This document shows positions 12,101-24,829 of a stretch of DNA of 64,000 nucleotides, in pieces. Source of the DNA: Chaetorhynchus papuensis (Eukaryota; Chordata; Aves; Passeriformes; Rhipiduridae). The notes under the pieces were generated by a model. It made no database searches, was not told the DNA's origin, and saw only the letters and a program-made list of their open reading frames with translations. Every line of letters begins with the position of its first letter. Position 1 is the first letter of the stretch. Made by a program: the position numbers and the translations under genes. Location of the stretch: NCBI GenBank assembly GCA_013396525.1, contig VWYX01001220.1, positions 32,560-96,559 of the forward strand, read 5' to 3'.

Positions 12101-15100
12101 TATCTACAAATCCCTCAATTCTCTATCCTGCTTTATTTTCCAGTTGTCAGAGCCGCTTCCCACAGCACGGCTGTGCCTTGCAGCTCTCCTGGTGTCCAGG
12201 GTTCCTCTCGGGAAGCTCAGCATCCTTCCTGCTCCAGAGGCCTGGATGGAGCTCACCCCTCACTCACAACCTGACAAAGCTCCCAGCAGAAACGTTCTGC
12301 CCGTGCTGCCCTCCCAACATCAGGGAGAGCTCACAGTGAACACCAGCTCAAAAGGAAGATCCCGCACAGGAGAGCCTCCTCTGAGGGGAAGCGGCGCTGA
12401 GCACACAGGAAAAGGCTTAGCTCGCATGGGTCCTCAAATCCCCACGGGTCGATGTCCTTAAGCCTCCCTGAGCCCCTGCCAGCAGCACCGGCTCTCCTGG
12501 CCCCGCGCCCTTGAGCATCACTCCAGACCCGGGTGAGGAAGGGCACGGGGACAGAGCCCTCAGGAAGCCCCTGCTCCTGAAGCCCTGTCCCTCCACTGTC
12601 CCTGCCCCGGGACACACAGCAGAGGTGTTGAGAGCCAAGCCACGAGTCCCTGCCAGCAGCTGCTCACCCCAGCCCTGCAGAGAGCCCCAGCTCCCACATC
12701 CCAGAGGAGCTTCTATCCCTGACCCTGCTCCTCTGGCTGCCCCAGCTCCCACATCCCAGAGGAGCTTTTCCAGCACAGACTCGGTGAGCCAAGGACTCAT
12801 CACCAGGACCTGTTGCTCACAACCTGTGCCCTTAACGTGCTGACGGGGCAGGTTGAGGTGGGTTTTCTGGAGCACAGAGCGCTCTGCTCTGCCCGCAGGG
12901 CTGGGAATTCAGCTGGAGCAGGGCTGCACTCGCCTGGCTTTCCAAAACAATTTGGAGCCAGCTTTCCCCAAAACGCCAGCCTCGATAATCTCTCAGATCA
13001 TCATCCCATTGGAATGGGGCTTCTGTGATTAACTAAACCCAGTGCTCTAGTGCCAATTCTCCTGCTGCTCACCGGATGTTCCCTCCATCTCAGAGAGACG
13101 TTTCAGCAGCAGAGAGCAATGATTCCAGATCTTAGTAACGCAAAATAGATTTCAAAGAACTATAAACCTTTGATTTTAACGATCCAACATCTACACGGCA
13201 GAAAGAAGTCCACACCGGGGCTCCAGCCTGATGCTGACCACACAGAGCACCACCCGCCCAGAGCCAAGTTAGTGCCACAGGTTATAAACCAAGGTACCAC
13301 ACAGGAGGAGGGATCCATGCTGGGACCACAGGAAGGTTCTGGACACGATCCACAAAGAAAACCAAGGGGCTTTGGGTCCGAGACACAACGGGCTGTACCC
13401 GATGGGGGAACGGCTCCTCTCAGCTTAAACCAGCGAGGAAATACGGGCAAGGAAACTGCAGAGCTGAGCCCACCCCAGCCCCACCACCTGCTCCAAACCA
13501 GGCACGGTGGCACCAACATAACATTTCAGAGCCTGCGGATGGGTTTAACTCACACTGAACACCCTGACCGGACCCTCCTGCACGGACACTCGGATTCCCA
13601 TCAGAAACCTCCCCAAAGGTGGAGACACCTCCTGCTGTCCAAGCAGCATCTCCTTGCAAGAATGTTCCTGCTGGGAAGCTCTGGCTCGTGCACAGGATGA
13701 GCCTTGACTCGGAAGCGAGATCCCAACCAGCAACGTGTCAAATACCAGCACTGCTGTTTTTCCTGAAAGGACCCAATTCTGTGTCCCAGGATCCCCAACC
13801 CCACTACACTCCCCCTCGCCAGGAGCACCCTGGGAAGAGCAGGTTTGATGTGCTCGTAAGAGCTTTGGAGTTAAAGCATTTAAAGACTCAGGGGTCAGGG
13901 CACGGCAGCATCGCAGCCGCTGTCAAGGGTTGGTTTGGTGGGATGAGATGGTCAAGGAGGGACCTGGATAAAAGGAGGGGTGTGGAGGTGAGATCCCCAC
14001 AAGGGCTGTGAAGGGAAACCTTGAAAGAATCCCACAAAATCCAACAAGAATTCCAGGCTGGTGCCAAGGGCTCAGCGCAGGAGCCAACAGCCCAGCAGCA
14101 GAGGGGAGCCAGGGCAGAACCAGGACATCAAGGACCTGAGGGTGGGAACAGTTCAATGGCTTTTGATGAGCTTGGGAAGGGGGAAGGAGTGATGGAAGAG
14201 CACTGAGGGCCTAGGGAGAAGCCAGGACAACGGTCACAGGGGAGACCACGTCCAGAGGAGCGGCACATCCCAAGGAGAGATGGGCTGGATTTTCTTCAGG
14301 GGGCATGTGCTCGGAGCAGGACGGAGAAGAGCCCCAAGGATGATGCCACAGTGCCAAGGGGTGTCCAAGGGAGGAGGATTTCCAGGAGAGGTGGCAGCAA
14401 CAGCAAGGCAGGAGGACCCAGGGCACTTCCTCCACGGCTCTCACCTTCCTCTCCTTAATCCCATGGAGTACGGACAAAACAGATCAAACTCTGGGGAAAG
14501 AGGATCTTCTGCATTCTGCACTAGTGCCTTGACAGAGAAACTCAACTCAACCCTCATAAACTTTCCAAAAGGTTCAGCAAACACCAGATCGACACTTTGG
14601 GGTGGGAATGTTATCTCCACATTCCTGCCAAGCAAAGCTTCCTTGAACTCCCACAAGAAGAGTCAAACCTTCCCACGGCAGTGGAGATAACACTGCTGCG
14701 CTGAGCCTCCTGCCAACACCAACCTTCTCCCCCCAGGTCAGGGACACGTCCCGATGGGCGCTGCAAACCCCAGCGCTGGCCCCCGGCCCGGCTGTGCCCA
14801 CCCCAGGCTGCTCAGGCCACGCAGGGCACAGAAACAGGCCCTGCTCCTGGAGCCCCCAAAGTGCTGCTTTAGGAGATCATGGATTCAGGAGGACAAAGGT
14901 GCCACCACTGAGGTGCAGGCAAGCATGTTGTGTTCTTCCAAGGATGACAAGGTGATGCACACGGGACAAGAGGAAACGTTCTCAAAGGGACAGATTTAGA
15001 TTAGGTGTCAGGAAGGAATCCTTCCCTGTGAGGGTGGGGAGGCCCTAGAACAGGTTGCCCAGAGAAGCTGTGGCTGCCCCGGGATCCCTGCAAGTGTCCA

Positions 15101-15585
15101 AGGCCAGGCTTGGAGCAGCCTGGGACAGTGGAAGGTGTCGCTGCCCATGGCAGGGGGTGGCACTGGATAGGCATAAAGGTCCCTTCCAACCCAAGCCTTT
15201 CTACGACGACGATCCCGACGCTGCGCAGCTCCCGCCGCCACCGGCGGGTCCCCGAGCGCCCGGTGCGGGCTCGCCCCCGGTGGAGGGGCCGGAACCTCCG
15301 GCCCGGCCGCGCTCGCTGCGCCCCGTTCTGCCCCGGCCGCCCCCCGGCCCCGCACTCACAGCGGCGCAGCCACTTCATCCAGTGGTACACGATGGTGCTG
15401 TGGTGCCGCTTGTTCTCCAGGCACCACGAGGAGAGGCCCTGGATCGACTCCATCGTGTTGGTCACTGCCTGCAGCTTCCTGTCGAGCGAGGCCTCGAGCG
15501 CGCCGGCCGCGGACGAGGCGGCGGCGGCCGAGGAGGAGGAGGAGGACGAGGAGGCCCGGCCGCCGCCTCCGCCGCCCGCCGCCAT
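3132..15585 (-). CDS. RPRD2: Regulation of nuclear pre-mRNA domain-containing protein 2
   Basis: RPRD2 is a nuclear protein that binds the phosphorylated C-terminal repeat of RNA polymerase II. Eleven coding exons join in frame to 1434 residues (human 1461): 15360-15585, 11717-11846, 11368-11468, 10230-10304, 9021-9073, 8446-8572, 7900-8075, 6980-7265, 6425-6700, 5997-6200 and 3132-5782. A Gly/Ser/Ala-rich N-terminus comes first. The CID domain follows (YHWMKWLRR, then YLANDVIQNCKRKN), then a charged helical region (ELKEKQLSTMRVDVCSTETL) likely to form a coiled coil. Next come Ser/Pro-rich phosphosite-like segments. The very large last exon carries a Pro-rich tail with repeated (E/D)Hxx-x-F units and the conserved end KRPFFPPRY. 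Intron 1 (11847-15359) is about 3.5 kb and contains a CR1 piece. The start codon is the first ATG after a GC-rich leader, just before the Gly/Ser run typical of the family. Confidence 0.97.
14955..15215 (+). repeat. CR1 LINE fragment (3' end), sense orientation
   Basis: The stretch contains the CR1 hallmarks GGTGTCAGGAAGGAATCCTT, AGAACAGGTTGCCCAGAGAA, CAAGTGTCCAAGGCCAGGCT and CATGGCAGGGGGTGG, ending in AAGGTCCCTTCCAACCCAAG with a decayed ATTCTATG-like tail. It sits in RPRD2 intron 1, antisense to the gene and about 150 bases inside exon 1. CR1 is the dominant non-LTR retrotransposon of birds and other reptiles, so this helps fix the taxon. Confidence 0.88.
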
Positions 15586-16060
15586 CTTCCCGCGCTGCTC
15601 GCGGCCGGGCCGCGCGGGGGGCGGCGGGGCGGCGCCTCGCGGGGCGGCGGGGCCCGGGACGGGGCCGGGCGGCGGTCACGGCCCGGGGGATCGAGGGGGC
15701 CCGGGGGTGCTCGGGCTGTGCCAGAGGCGGCGGGAGGCGGTCCCGGCCGGGGAGAATCGCTCGGCCCGGGCGGTGCCAGAGGCGGTCCCGGCCCGGAGGG
15801 ATCGCGGGGCCCCGGGAGTTGCCCGGGTGGCGCCGGAGGCGGTCCCGGCCCGAGGCGGTGCCGGTACCGGAGGCGGTCACGGCCCGGCCCCCCCCGCGCG
15901 CGCCGCCCGCCCCCCCGCCGCCATTTTGTGACTCCCGCACACGGGCGGGACGCGCACGCGCACGCCCCGCCCCCGCGGCGCCTGCGCGCGCGCCCGCCCC
16001 GCCCGGCAAGATGGCGTCCCCCCCGCCCTGGCCGTGAGGGGGGCGGAGAGCGCGGGCAGC
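15586..16060 (-). promoter_or_regulatory. RPRD2 CpG-island promoter with YY1-like sites
   Basis: A very CpG-rich stretch upstream of the RPRD2 start, with degenerate tandem GGCGGTCCCGGCCCG-like units at about 15690-15890. It holds CCGCCATTTTG near 15917 and AAGATGGCG at 16008-16016, two YY1-type motifs in opposite orientations. An NRF1-like alternating GC run (CTGCGCGCGCGCC) lies between them. No TATA box is seen. Confidence 0.6.
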
Positions 16061-16089
16061 GCGCGAGGTAAAAACGGCGTTTATGCCGT

Positions 16090-16290
16090 AAATCGCGAAT
16101 CGCTGAGGTTGGAAAAGACCTCCGAGCCCAACCTGTGACTGATTACCACCTTGTCACCCAGCAAAGAGCACTGAGGGCCACGTCCAGTCGTGCCTTGGAC
16201 ACCTCCAGGGATGGGGGCTCCAAACCTCCCACCCTCTCTTTCCAGGAAGAAATGCCCCGGTGTCCAACCTGAACCTCCCCCGGCACAGCC
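16090..16290 (-). repeat. CR1 LINE fragment, antisense on the plus strand
   Basis: It reads GAGGTTGGAAAAGACCTCCG at the left, then a CACCTTGTCACCCAGC-like middle, then CCTTGGACACCTCCAGGGAT. This is the complement of a CR1 3' region of an older or different subfamily. It lies between the RPRD2 promoter and the PRPF3 3' end. Confidence 0.8.
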
Positions 16291-16430
16291 TGGGGCTACG
16301 TCCTTAGAAAAAGGGGGAAGCGGCTTCTGCCCCCGGTCCCCTCACAGGCCCCTCTCCCGCAGGGGCGATGTTGTCCTTTGCCCCCTTTACCCAAAAACAC
16401 GCGACGGCGATTTGTTTTAAAAAATATGTC

Positions 16431-16436
16431 TTTAAT
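16431..16436 (-). terminator. Poly(A) signal ATTAAA for PRPF3
   Basis: ATTAAA on the minus strand, about 75 nt below the PRPF3 stop codon. This implies a very short 3' untranslated region. Confidence 0.65.
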
Positions 16437-16508
16437 GGGGGTGCTGAGGAGAGTGAGGGACGCTGTCCAGCTCGGGGGCTGCGGGGCGGGAGCGGCGCGT
16501 GGCCGGGC

Positions 16509-19500
16509 TCAGTCTGTGGACTCGAGCACGGACTCGCTGAGCGCCAGGTCCCAGTAGTGCTCGGCGCTGTGCTTCTTGAAGTGCTCCCGCGCCATGTTCT
16601 CCGTCGGGCACTGCTTGAACTTCATCTCGCCGAAGCTGCGATCCTTCGCCGTGCCCTGGCGGGACAGGACACGAGGGGTGACGTCCTGCCCCAATTCCCA
16701 CCCTCGGCACAGGAAACGTGGGGGATGCAGGAAATACGCGGGGTTTTTTTAGGCTACAGCTCAAGGAATGCGATGGAGAGTTGGATCCCACCTCAGCCCC
16801 ATCTGGTGGTACAGAACCACCACCACCTCTCACCTCCCAGACCAGAGAGCATTTGTTTGTTTTCTTAATGGACTCCTCATCAGACTCGTCATCATCTGGA
16901 AAAATAAAGTCCATTTAGCCCTGAAGGTGGAGCAGGACTCCCCCCTCTCAGGGCAGCACAGCATCGCTCACCCTCTCCCTTCGTGTTTGACGTCTGCTCG
17001 TCCCACTTTATTCGATGCAGCATAAGACGTTTGAATTTCTTCTGTGCTTTCGGGCCTGTGGAAGAATCAAGACTCAACATTCTCGGAAAATCCCTTCACC
17101 TGCAACTGGCAGAGGTTCCCTTCCTCGTGGAACGATCCGGGTTTTCTGACTGGATTACTGCACCCTGCAGTCATTGCTAACCCCGTTAGCGATGTAATTA
17201 AAGGAGTTTCTAATTGCCTCCTCATTTCCTTGTCCTTCCCTAACCCTGTCACTGATTTCCATAGCAATTCCCGCTGGAGGCAAGCTCCGGAACGCTCCGT
17301 GGTGACCCGAGCCGGCCTCACCTCCTTCTACCACCACCACGTTGACGTCTTTGTGCAGGACCACCACGCCTGTGAGGTACAGCTGCCCAGCATTCGCCTC
17401 GATTTTGAATTTTTTTGCTGGATTGCTCAAGTTTCGGACCCTAAGGATAAGATGGGGAAAAAAAAAAAATCAAATATTTGTGGAAAACCACAACTGTTAC
17501 CCCAGCCCAGGACAGAGCTCACCTGGGGGAACTCCCTGAGCTCGCTCACCTGTACACAGCTATGTGAACTCCCTGTGAAACATCTTCCTTGAGCTTTTTC
17601 ACCTTCTTGGCTTTCCGCTGCTCTGCCGTGAGCTTCCTTGCCGCGTTTGCTTCCTCGTGAGCCCTGGGAGCAAACAGGCAGCGCTGAAAAGACCGGTCCT
17701 AAACAAACCACCAGTGCTGAATCTATCCGAAAACGTCCCAAAACGCCGCAGCACGAGGTGCCACCTACTTCTGTCTCTTGGCCATCTGCGCTCGGACGTG
17801 AGCTTCCACCTTCGTTGGGTCCTGCACAGCTTCCGTGCCCAGCACCCGCATCAGGTTGGAAATCCTCACTGCAAGGGAAGGGAAGAGGAGCTGGGAGGGC
17901 TCCCACGGGACGTGGCAGTGGGAGAGGCTCCCATGGGACACCCTTTTCCCACCGGAGCACTTGCAGACACGCAAAGCCCCCGTCCCTGTGGATTTCAGAT
18001 CCGTGCAACCCCACTGCTGGCAGCGTTCCCAGCACATCCGTGCCTGCCCAGGGCCTGGCTGTCACTCACCTTTGGGCTCAGGCGGTGGCATCAGGCCCAG
18101 CCTGACCTTCTCCTGCAGCTCCTTCTGGGCTTCTCGCCTTGTCTGGCGCCGTAATTTCTTCTGCTCTTTCTTTGTTAAATACACACCCAGGGTCACCGGC
18201 GTGTCACTGTCCACTGGCAGGGAAATGAGACCATCAGGGATGGGCCCTGGAGGATACGGGGGGACACGGGGGCCCCACCGGGACCAGGAGGACACAGCCA
18301 TACCTGGGGGGTTGAGCTGGGCCGGGTGCTCCACCAGGTTTGTGATCCCGAAGTACTCGTCCTTCTTTGAGGTCGCCCCGCCTTTTCTGGAAAGGAGAGA
18401 GTTGGGCATCATGGCAGAATTCCCAGCAGGAATTCCTGCACAAATCCCCAAGCTCGAAGGGCTGAAGGAGACCCACAGGGACACGGCGCTAAGGTACAGG
18501 TCCCCACATCCACGGGGAACACGGCTCGTGCAGAACGCTCAAGCGTGGAAACCAAACCTCCCCAGCTCTGGGCTAAAACATCCCCCCAACTCCACAGCAG
18601 CCACCAACTTTGGGAGCAAACCCAGTGCCTGGATCTTGGAGATGAGAGGGGGGATTCGATGCTCAAGCACGAACATCCAGCCCGATTCCCCATGTGCTTC
18701 CCAGACCCACAGCGTCATCCCCGGAATTCCGGCCGTGGCAGAACCACCAACACCTGGAAACACTCACAGATCCAGGCCATTGGGGATGATGTAGGAGTCC
18801 CACCACTCGATCTCTGGGATCTCCCCCTCCTTCAGCTCCTTCTTAGGGGTGATCAGAGCCAACTTGGTGGAAGTGTGAATCCCAGTTTTCCTGGCAGCCT
18901 GGGAGATCTCTGCCTGCAGCTTTTCCAGCTGAGCCTGAGAACAAGGAGGAAAATGGAACAGAAAGGTCATTCCAGAATGGCAGAACCTTTGTGGAAAGCT
19001 GAACCAGCTGCTGATTTATCTGGGTTCTCAAACAATCTGAAGCAGACTGCAAGAGAAACCACAGAGCACCTGATGGCAAAGGGAAGCTCCCAAGCCTGCC
19101 AAAACTCAGCTCTTATTCTTGAGCCCTTCAGGACCACGGAACATTCCCAAAGGAACACCTCCCTCTAGGGACTGTATCCCTGAACTTTTTCCTCTCCCCT
19201 TCTCCCCAACAACTTGGATTTTAACAAAATTCCTTTATATCTCCACTTCCAGGCTGATCCCTCACCCAGAGACGAACATGTTCTCTTGGGAACTTCCAAT
19301 GTTTTGTCAAAAAAAGGAGATTTTGCCTTTCAGCAGGTGAAGACAGGGGTGGCAAACAAGTGCTGACTTGGGCACACACCCTCCCAACAAGAACGGGGAT
19401 TTTAAGGAAAAGTTCCAGCTGACTTTACTGGAAAACTTCTGAATCAAAGCCACCCCGGGTCCCTTCCCAGCCCAGGAGGGGAGAATCCCCTCCCAGCCAC

Positions 19501-22500
19501 GCTCTCATTTAGCAGGATGAGCCCTCTGATACCTTCGTTCGCAACCTCTGGGCAATTTTCTCAAATTTGCCCTTTTCATGGAACTTAAAGGTGCGTTTCT
19601 GCCGCTGGGCCGGGGTTATGGAGACGCGGGGGTCAAAGTACGTGTTTGACTCCATGTCTTCCGAGGGCTTTTCCTTCAGCTGCTGCTTGAACTGCTCTCT
19701 CTTCACCGCTCGGATGTTGGCCTTGAGGGTCGGCATGCGGTGCGTCAGCTCGATCTCCTTGCCGCTCGCATCCACTGTCCGGCCCTGCTCATCCAGGATC
19801 AGCGGCGTCGGCTTGGTCTGATCCTTCAGCTCCACTTTCCTGGGGGGCAGGACAAGGTACGTTGCATTCAAATGCGAACACAGCACTGACTCAAAGGAGA
19901 TTTGAGCTTATTTCCACGGTTTCCATATTTTTACAGTCCCCAGAAGGGACCCCAACCTTGCGTGCACAAGTTGGGAATCTCAGCCAAGGGAGGAGGAACC
20001 TCCATTCCACCTCCTCAGTATAAAACTGGTTCCTTCAGCAGTGGTTAAAGCACTGCTGGGACCCAACAGCACCAGAGGAACCCTCGGCCAGCCCCTGCCC
20101 AGCTGGGTACTCACGGCGGCGCGATGCCCATGGCGTGCAGGTTGGCCAGCCCCACCATGTTGGCGTTGCCGATGAGCCCCGGTTTCAGGGCCAGCTGAGC
20201 CTGGATCCGGGCCTGCAGCTCCGCGGCTTTCCTGGCCTTCTCGATGGCGTCGTTCATGAACGTGGCTGCCTGCGAGGGCTGGATCGTGTTGCCGATGGGG
20301 AGCCGTTCCGATTGGGACGAAGAAGAAATTTTGGGCTGTTGACAGAAAAGGGAGTTTTGTTCCATGCCTGTTCCAGCACACCCAGGCCAATGCATCACAG
20401 CTGAAACAGGGGCCAGGGACGTGCAGGATCTGCCCGTGGCCCCCGGCAGGTACCTGTGGTGTCGGAGGGCTGATGAAACTCAGCTGCTTTTTCCTCTCTT
20501 CAATCTGCCGGGTGGCTGCCTCCATCATCTGTTTGATCTGTGGCAAAGCAGACAGGGAGTTTTTCTTTGCTGCTGGGATACAAGTTTGAATTAACTCTAC
20601 ACCATATTGGGACAGGGCCCAGCTAGACCGACCTGGAGCTTAGTCAGCATCCCTGGGCTCTCTGACGGCGGGCCTGGAATGACTTCAGGCTCATCCTCAA
20701 CCTCCTCGAACCGGGGGATGCGCCGCTTCTTGACGCCAGAGGATTCCTTGGACACTTCAGAGTCATCACCGAACACATCCTGATGTAAAGAAAGAGGAGA
20801 AAGCCGTGGTTAGAACAGAGCGTTCTCCTCCCAGAGCATGATTTGAAATGAGAAACCATCAGAATGTCTCAGCTCCGGCTCCGTGCAGCAGAATCCCGGG
20901 GTGGCACGCGCAGGCTGAGCCCACGCCCAGCCTGGGCCCTGGTTCCCCCACCAGAGAAACACCACTGACGTCCGTGCAAGAGCGTGAAGGGCAGGAGACC
21001 TCGCAGGGATGCGCCTGCCAACAGCTGCCACCGATCCCTCGGGTGCTCAGAGCACTGGCACTGAGGAGATTTAAGGTCTCAGCGACATGGAAAGATGGAA
21101 AAAGCCCTGCCCTGCCCGGATTTAAGGCCTCAGCAACATGGAAAGACAGAAAAAGCCTGCCCAGAGCTGACCTGACTGGGATAAAAACATTTCCACATCT
21201 TCCACCAACTTCAGAGGGTTTGGTGAAGGAATCTGCGCTGTCCTACCACGCAGCCCTCCCAACAGAAGGGTGCGGCTCTGGGCCCAGGGAGGGCTGGGAC
21301 ACCTGCAGCGCTCCCTCACACTCCAGCCCAGACCCAAGGCCAGAGCCACTCCAGAGAAGCACAGCTCAGAGAGCACACGGAGCAACGACCCTGCTGATGG
21401 GCTCTCAGCAGCGTCAGGTCACCAGACAAAAGGCACAAAACGTTCTCCACAGAGCTCTGGTCAGGCCCAGCCCAGCACAGGCCGTGGATTCCATCGTCAG
21501 TGCCCGGTTTGTGCATGGAAACCTGGATGTGTCCATGCGGTGGGTACTGTAGTGTGTGTGTCAAGGTGTTATTTGAAAAGAAAATATACACACCGGTTTG
21601 TAAGCGTTAGTTGCAATCCCTTCTTCACTACAACGGTTCATATCCTACAAGGACACTTCCTCAGCCACACAGGTACTTCTTGGAAAACCTACAAGTTCAA
21701 GAGAAAGGACTTGCCCATAGTATAAAGTGTGGAAACTTTACGTTCAGTTCCTGACCTTCCCAAGCCATGGCCTACCCCAGAGCAAACCGAGGAGCGGGAA
21801 GCGGCACGGCACGGGCACTGGGAATCATCGCTGCCCGATGCTACGGGAGCCACGTGTGCCAGGACAAATTCCTCTCCACAGCCTGCAAGTGCTGCCATGA
21901 CCTGACCACCTCAGAGACCGGTTTGTGCTCCTGCAGGGTCCAGACAGACCCAGAGCGGGATGGAGAAGTTCCAAGAAACGTGATTCCAGAGAGAAGAGTG
22001 AGGATGTGGCAGGAGGGACACCCCTCTGCATGCCAGGAGCCAAGAGAAGAAGGATCAGTTTCTACTGCTGCTGCCCAGCCCAGCTTCTGTGGCTTCACTG
22101 GGGAAGGGTCCCCTGCTGCACCCCCAGCACCAGATCCCTCGGCCAGCGCCAGATCCCTGTGCCAGCGTCAGATCCCTCTGCCGGTGCTCACTCTCCAGCC
22201 ACCCCACCGGGCTGTCACCACGCTCCTGCCACCATCCCATGGTCCCCCCCCCAATGTCCCCCCCTCTGCCGTGCCCCCGAGCAGGCCCAGGGGAGCAGCT
22301 GGACCTCCAGCCCCGCTCGACCCTCGCGTTCCCACAGCCCCGGGACCGGCCCGGCACCGGCTGCCACGGAGGGGAGAAAAGCAAGTTCCTAGTGGGACAC
22401 AGGGAGCGCGGGCACGGCTTGTCCAGCACTCCCAAAGAGATCCAGATCCTGATTTGTGGGGATTGTTGTGGCTCACCGAGGTTCAGTGCTGACCACACGT

Positions 22501-23880
22501 GCGGGGAAAGCCAGACTACCATAAAATAGGAACCTCAGGAAGAGTGAAAGGAAAATCCCTGTGAGCAGGAGCAGCACGGAGAGGGTCTGTCAGGCTCGGC
22601 AGAGCGATGGGAAAATGCAGCTCTAGAGGATGGTGAGCAAAGTCCTCAAGAGAAGAAAGGAAGTGAAAACAGCTTTGGATGCACAAGCCTTGCACCATCC
22701 CAGACGAGGAAGAAACACCAGAGCTACGGAATCCAAGGTGGAATCAGCCCTGTGCTAGGACAGGAGCTGCCAAAAACCACCTCTCGTTGACTCTGGGTGG
22801 AGAAAGGGAATGAAAACCCACCGGATCATCCACCACGGGCAGAGAGCGATGGGGAGGCACCGGGAGCAGCTCTCCCAGGCTCCGAATGAAAACACAAGCA
22901 CAAGGAGCACCGAGGAGGAGGAGGGAGATGGAGCCCCATGGGTTCGCTCCGCCAGCCTAACAGGAAGCCCAAGCCAGGCTTCCACCTCGCTCTGGGAAAC
23001 AGAACCGCAAGGTAAAGGCTCCCACACTTCATCAAGGAGAGGAGTCGTTTCTCTTGAACATTCCGAGCTGTACCTCTCTGGAAGAGGAGAGTGTGCCAGA
23101 GCACCAGTGCTGCCTGCAGGCCACCCAACCACAGGAAAAAAACGATCAATAATCAATAATCACCTTTAGCTCCCGCTTCCGGTTCCGGTCGCTGTTGGAT
23201 TTGGAGTGCCGGGAGCTCCGTCCTTCCTCCACTGCCTCAAAGAGCTTGTCTACAAATCGCAGGGTGGAATCATCCAGGAAGGGTTTCAGGTGGTCTGCAA
23301 AAGAGGAAAATCCCATCAGTGCAGAACTAACTGTGAGCTTGGGGCGAGCAGGAAGATGGAGAATCCACAGAGATTCCTTGGAAGCTGTAGAACACTTAAA
23401 TGTGATTCAACTCTACAGACACAGGGAGGCCTCTGAGACTCTGGGATCTGTGGGTCCCGTTGTCAGGAGCTTTAAACCACAGGATTGAGGGAGTCTGGGC
23501 CTCAGGCAGAAGCAGAGTAGGGCTGCAATGGGCAGAAAAGCACCTTGGTTAAATTAGGTTAAATCACCATTTCCAATTCCTTAATAAGGAATTTATTTTT
23601 ACCTATTGGATTTAGTAACGTGTTCCGAGGCTGCCTCGTCTGGTGGATTTGCCACCTCACGGAGGCTGAGAGAGCTGCCCTGTGCCCCTGCCCCCCGGGG
23701 AGGCCTGGGCCGTTCCCCAGACCCGCGGGACGTACCGGCCGCTTTCTTCTTGTCCATGCCCTTCCCGACGCAGTTGAGCGCCGCCGTGACCACGGTGGGC
23801 TCCGAGAAGCCCAGCACACGCTTCACCGTCTTCTCGATCCATGGCTTCAGCTCGTCCAGCTCCCGCTTGGACAGCGACAT
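16509..23880 (-). CDS. PRPF3: Pre-mRNA processing factor 3, U4/U6 snRNP protein
   Basis: PRPF3 is a core protein of the U4/U6 snRNP and U4/U6.U5 tri-snRNP in the nucleus. Fifteen coding exons join in frame to 684 residues (human 683): 23736-23880, 23164-23294, 20633-20779, 20454-20537, 20115-20335, 19533-19839, 18768-18934, 18304-18386, 18070-18213, 17769-17868, 17550-17663, 17322-17440, 16972-17055, 16834-16895 and 16509-16655. The N-terminus is a PWI-type domain (KRELDELKPWIEKTVKRVLG). A basic, charged linker follows (VKKRRIPRFEEVEDEPE). The PRP3 domain comes next (MESNTYFDPRV, EIEWWDSYIIPNGL), and the C-terminal DUF1115 domain ends in MAREHFKKHSAEHYWDLALS. Splice phases agree throughout. 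The first coding exon has an acceptor just upstream (after 23908), so at least one noncoding exon lies further upstream. The 2.4 kb intron 20780-23163 shows no other gene. Confidence 0.97.
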
Positions 23881-24770
23881 CTCTGCCCGGGGCTGAGCCG
23901 GCTCGGACCTGCGAGGGGACACGGGACATGAAACAGGGTCCCGGGGCTGTTTCCCGGCTCTCACGGCCCCACACAGACCGGGCTGAGGCTGCGACTGCTC
24001 TTAACTGGCGCCGGGCCCTAATCGGATCTGGGAGCCGCGGGGAAAATCTCCTTAGGGATGAGCTGGGCCACGGCGGCCCCTCCCCGGGAGCCCTTCCCGG
24101 AACCGGGCATCAACAGCTCTGAGCAGGTCCGCAACAAACCACAGAACTCGTGGGACTGGGGCCGGTTCAGCCTCAGCCCGACCCGAGCTGCAGGGGAAGC
24201 GGCCGTGAGAGCAGAGCGGTGCCCGCGGGGAGCGGCTCCAGCAGCCGCGGCGCTCCACGAGCCCCGGAACCCGCGTTAATATCAATGAACGGCGCGACCG
24301 CGTCGCGCTGCCGCCGCCTCCCTCCGGCCTCACATGGACGGGCGGACGGAACCCGGTCCCGCCGGAGACAGGCGGCTCCCGCCACCCCGGTCCCGCAGGG
24401 CCCGGCAGCCGCCGCTCCGCGACCGGGGCCCGGCCCGGCCCCCTCAGCGCGGCGCGCCGGGCGAGCGGCTCCGCGCGGGCCGGGCCCGGGACCACCCCGC
24501 CACCGCCTCCCTGCCGGCAGCCCGCCCGCTTCCTGCGTTCCCCCCACGCCCTCCGAGGGGGCCCCGTTCTCCTCACCGGCCCCGCTCCCTCACCCCGGTC
24601 CCGGTCCCGGCCCGGCGGCCCCTGACGGTGACGGCGCGTCGGGGCGGAAGCGGAAATAGGCGCGCGGCGCGTGCGCGGCGCGCGGGGGGCACCGGAAAGG
24701 AGGGACCCCGAGGGGCGCGCGCTCGCTCGGCCCCGCCCCCTCCCCGCCCCGTCCCGCGCGCCCTCATTAA
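23881..24770 (-). promoter_or_regulatory. PRPF3 5' untranslated exons and CpG-island promoter; MRPS21 3' end
   Basis: Positions 23881-23908 are 5' UTR attached to the first coding exon, bounded by a CCCCTCGCAG acceptor. The rest is a 5' UTR intron and then a strong CpG island at about 24300-24760, with a GGAAG ETS core near 24645-24655. Only about 60 bases separate this island from the MRPS21 stop codon, so the MRPS21 cleavage site and the PRPF3 start must lie almost on top of each other. Confidence 0.6.
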
Positions 24771-24829
24771 CCAAACTCAATTAACGGGGATCGTTAAAGC
24801 GACAGCGCCCCCCCCCGGCCGGCCCCCCC

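Noticed and set aside
12331..14700. Possible hidden genes in RPRD2 intron 1
   Set aside because: Several 100-170 codon frames exist on both strands, but none has splice-flanked conserved blocks or a recognisable domain.
20780..23163. Possible nested gene in the large PRPF3 intron
   Set aside because: Frames up to about 240 codons are Pro/Ser-rich, overlap on both strands and match no family I know.
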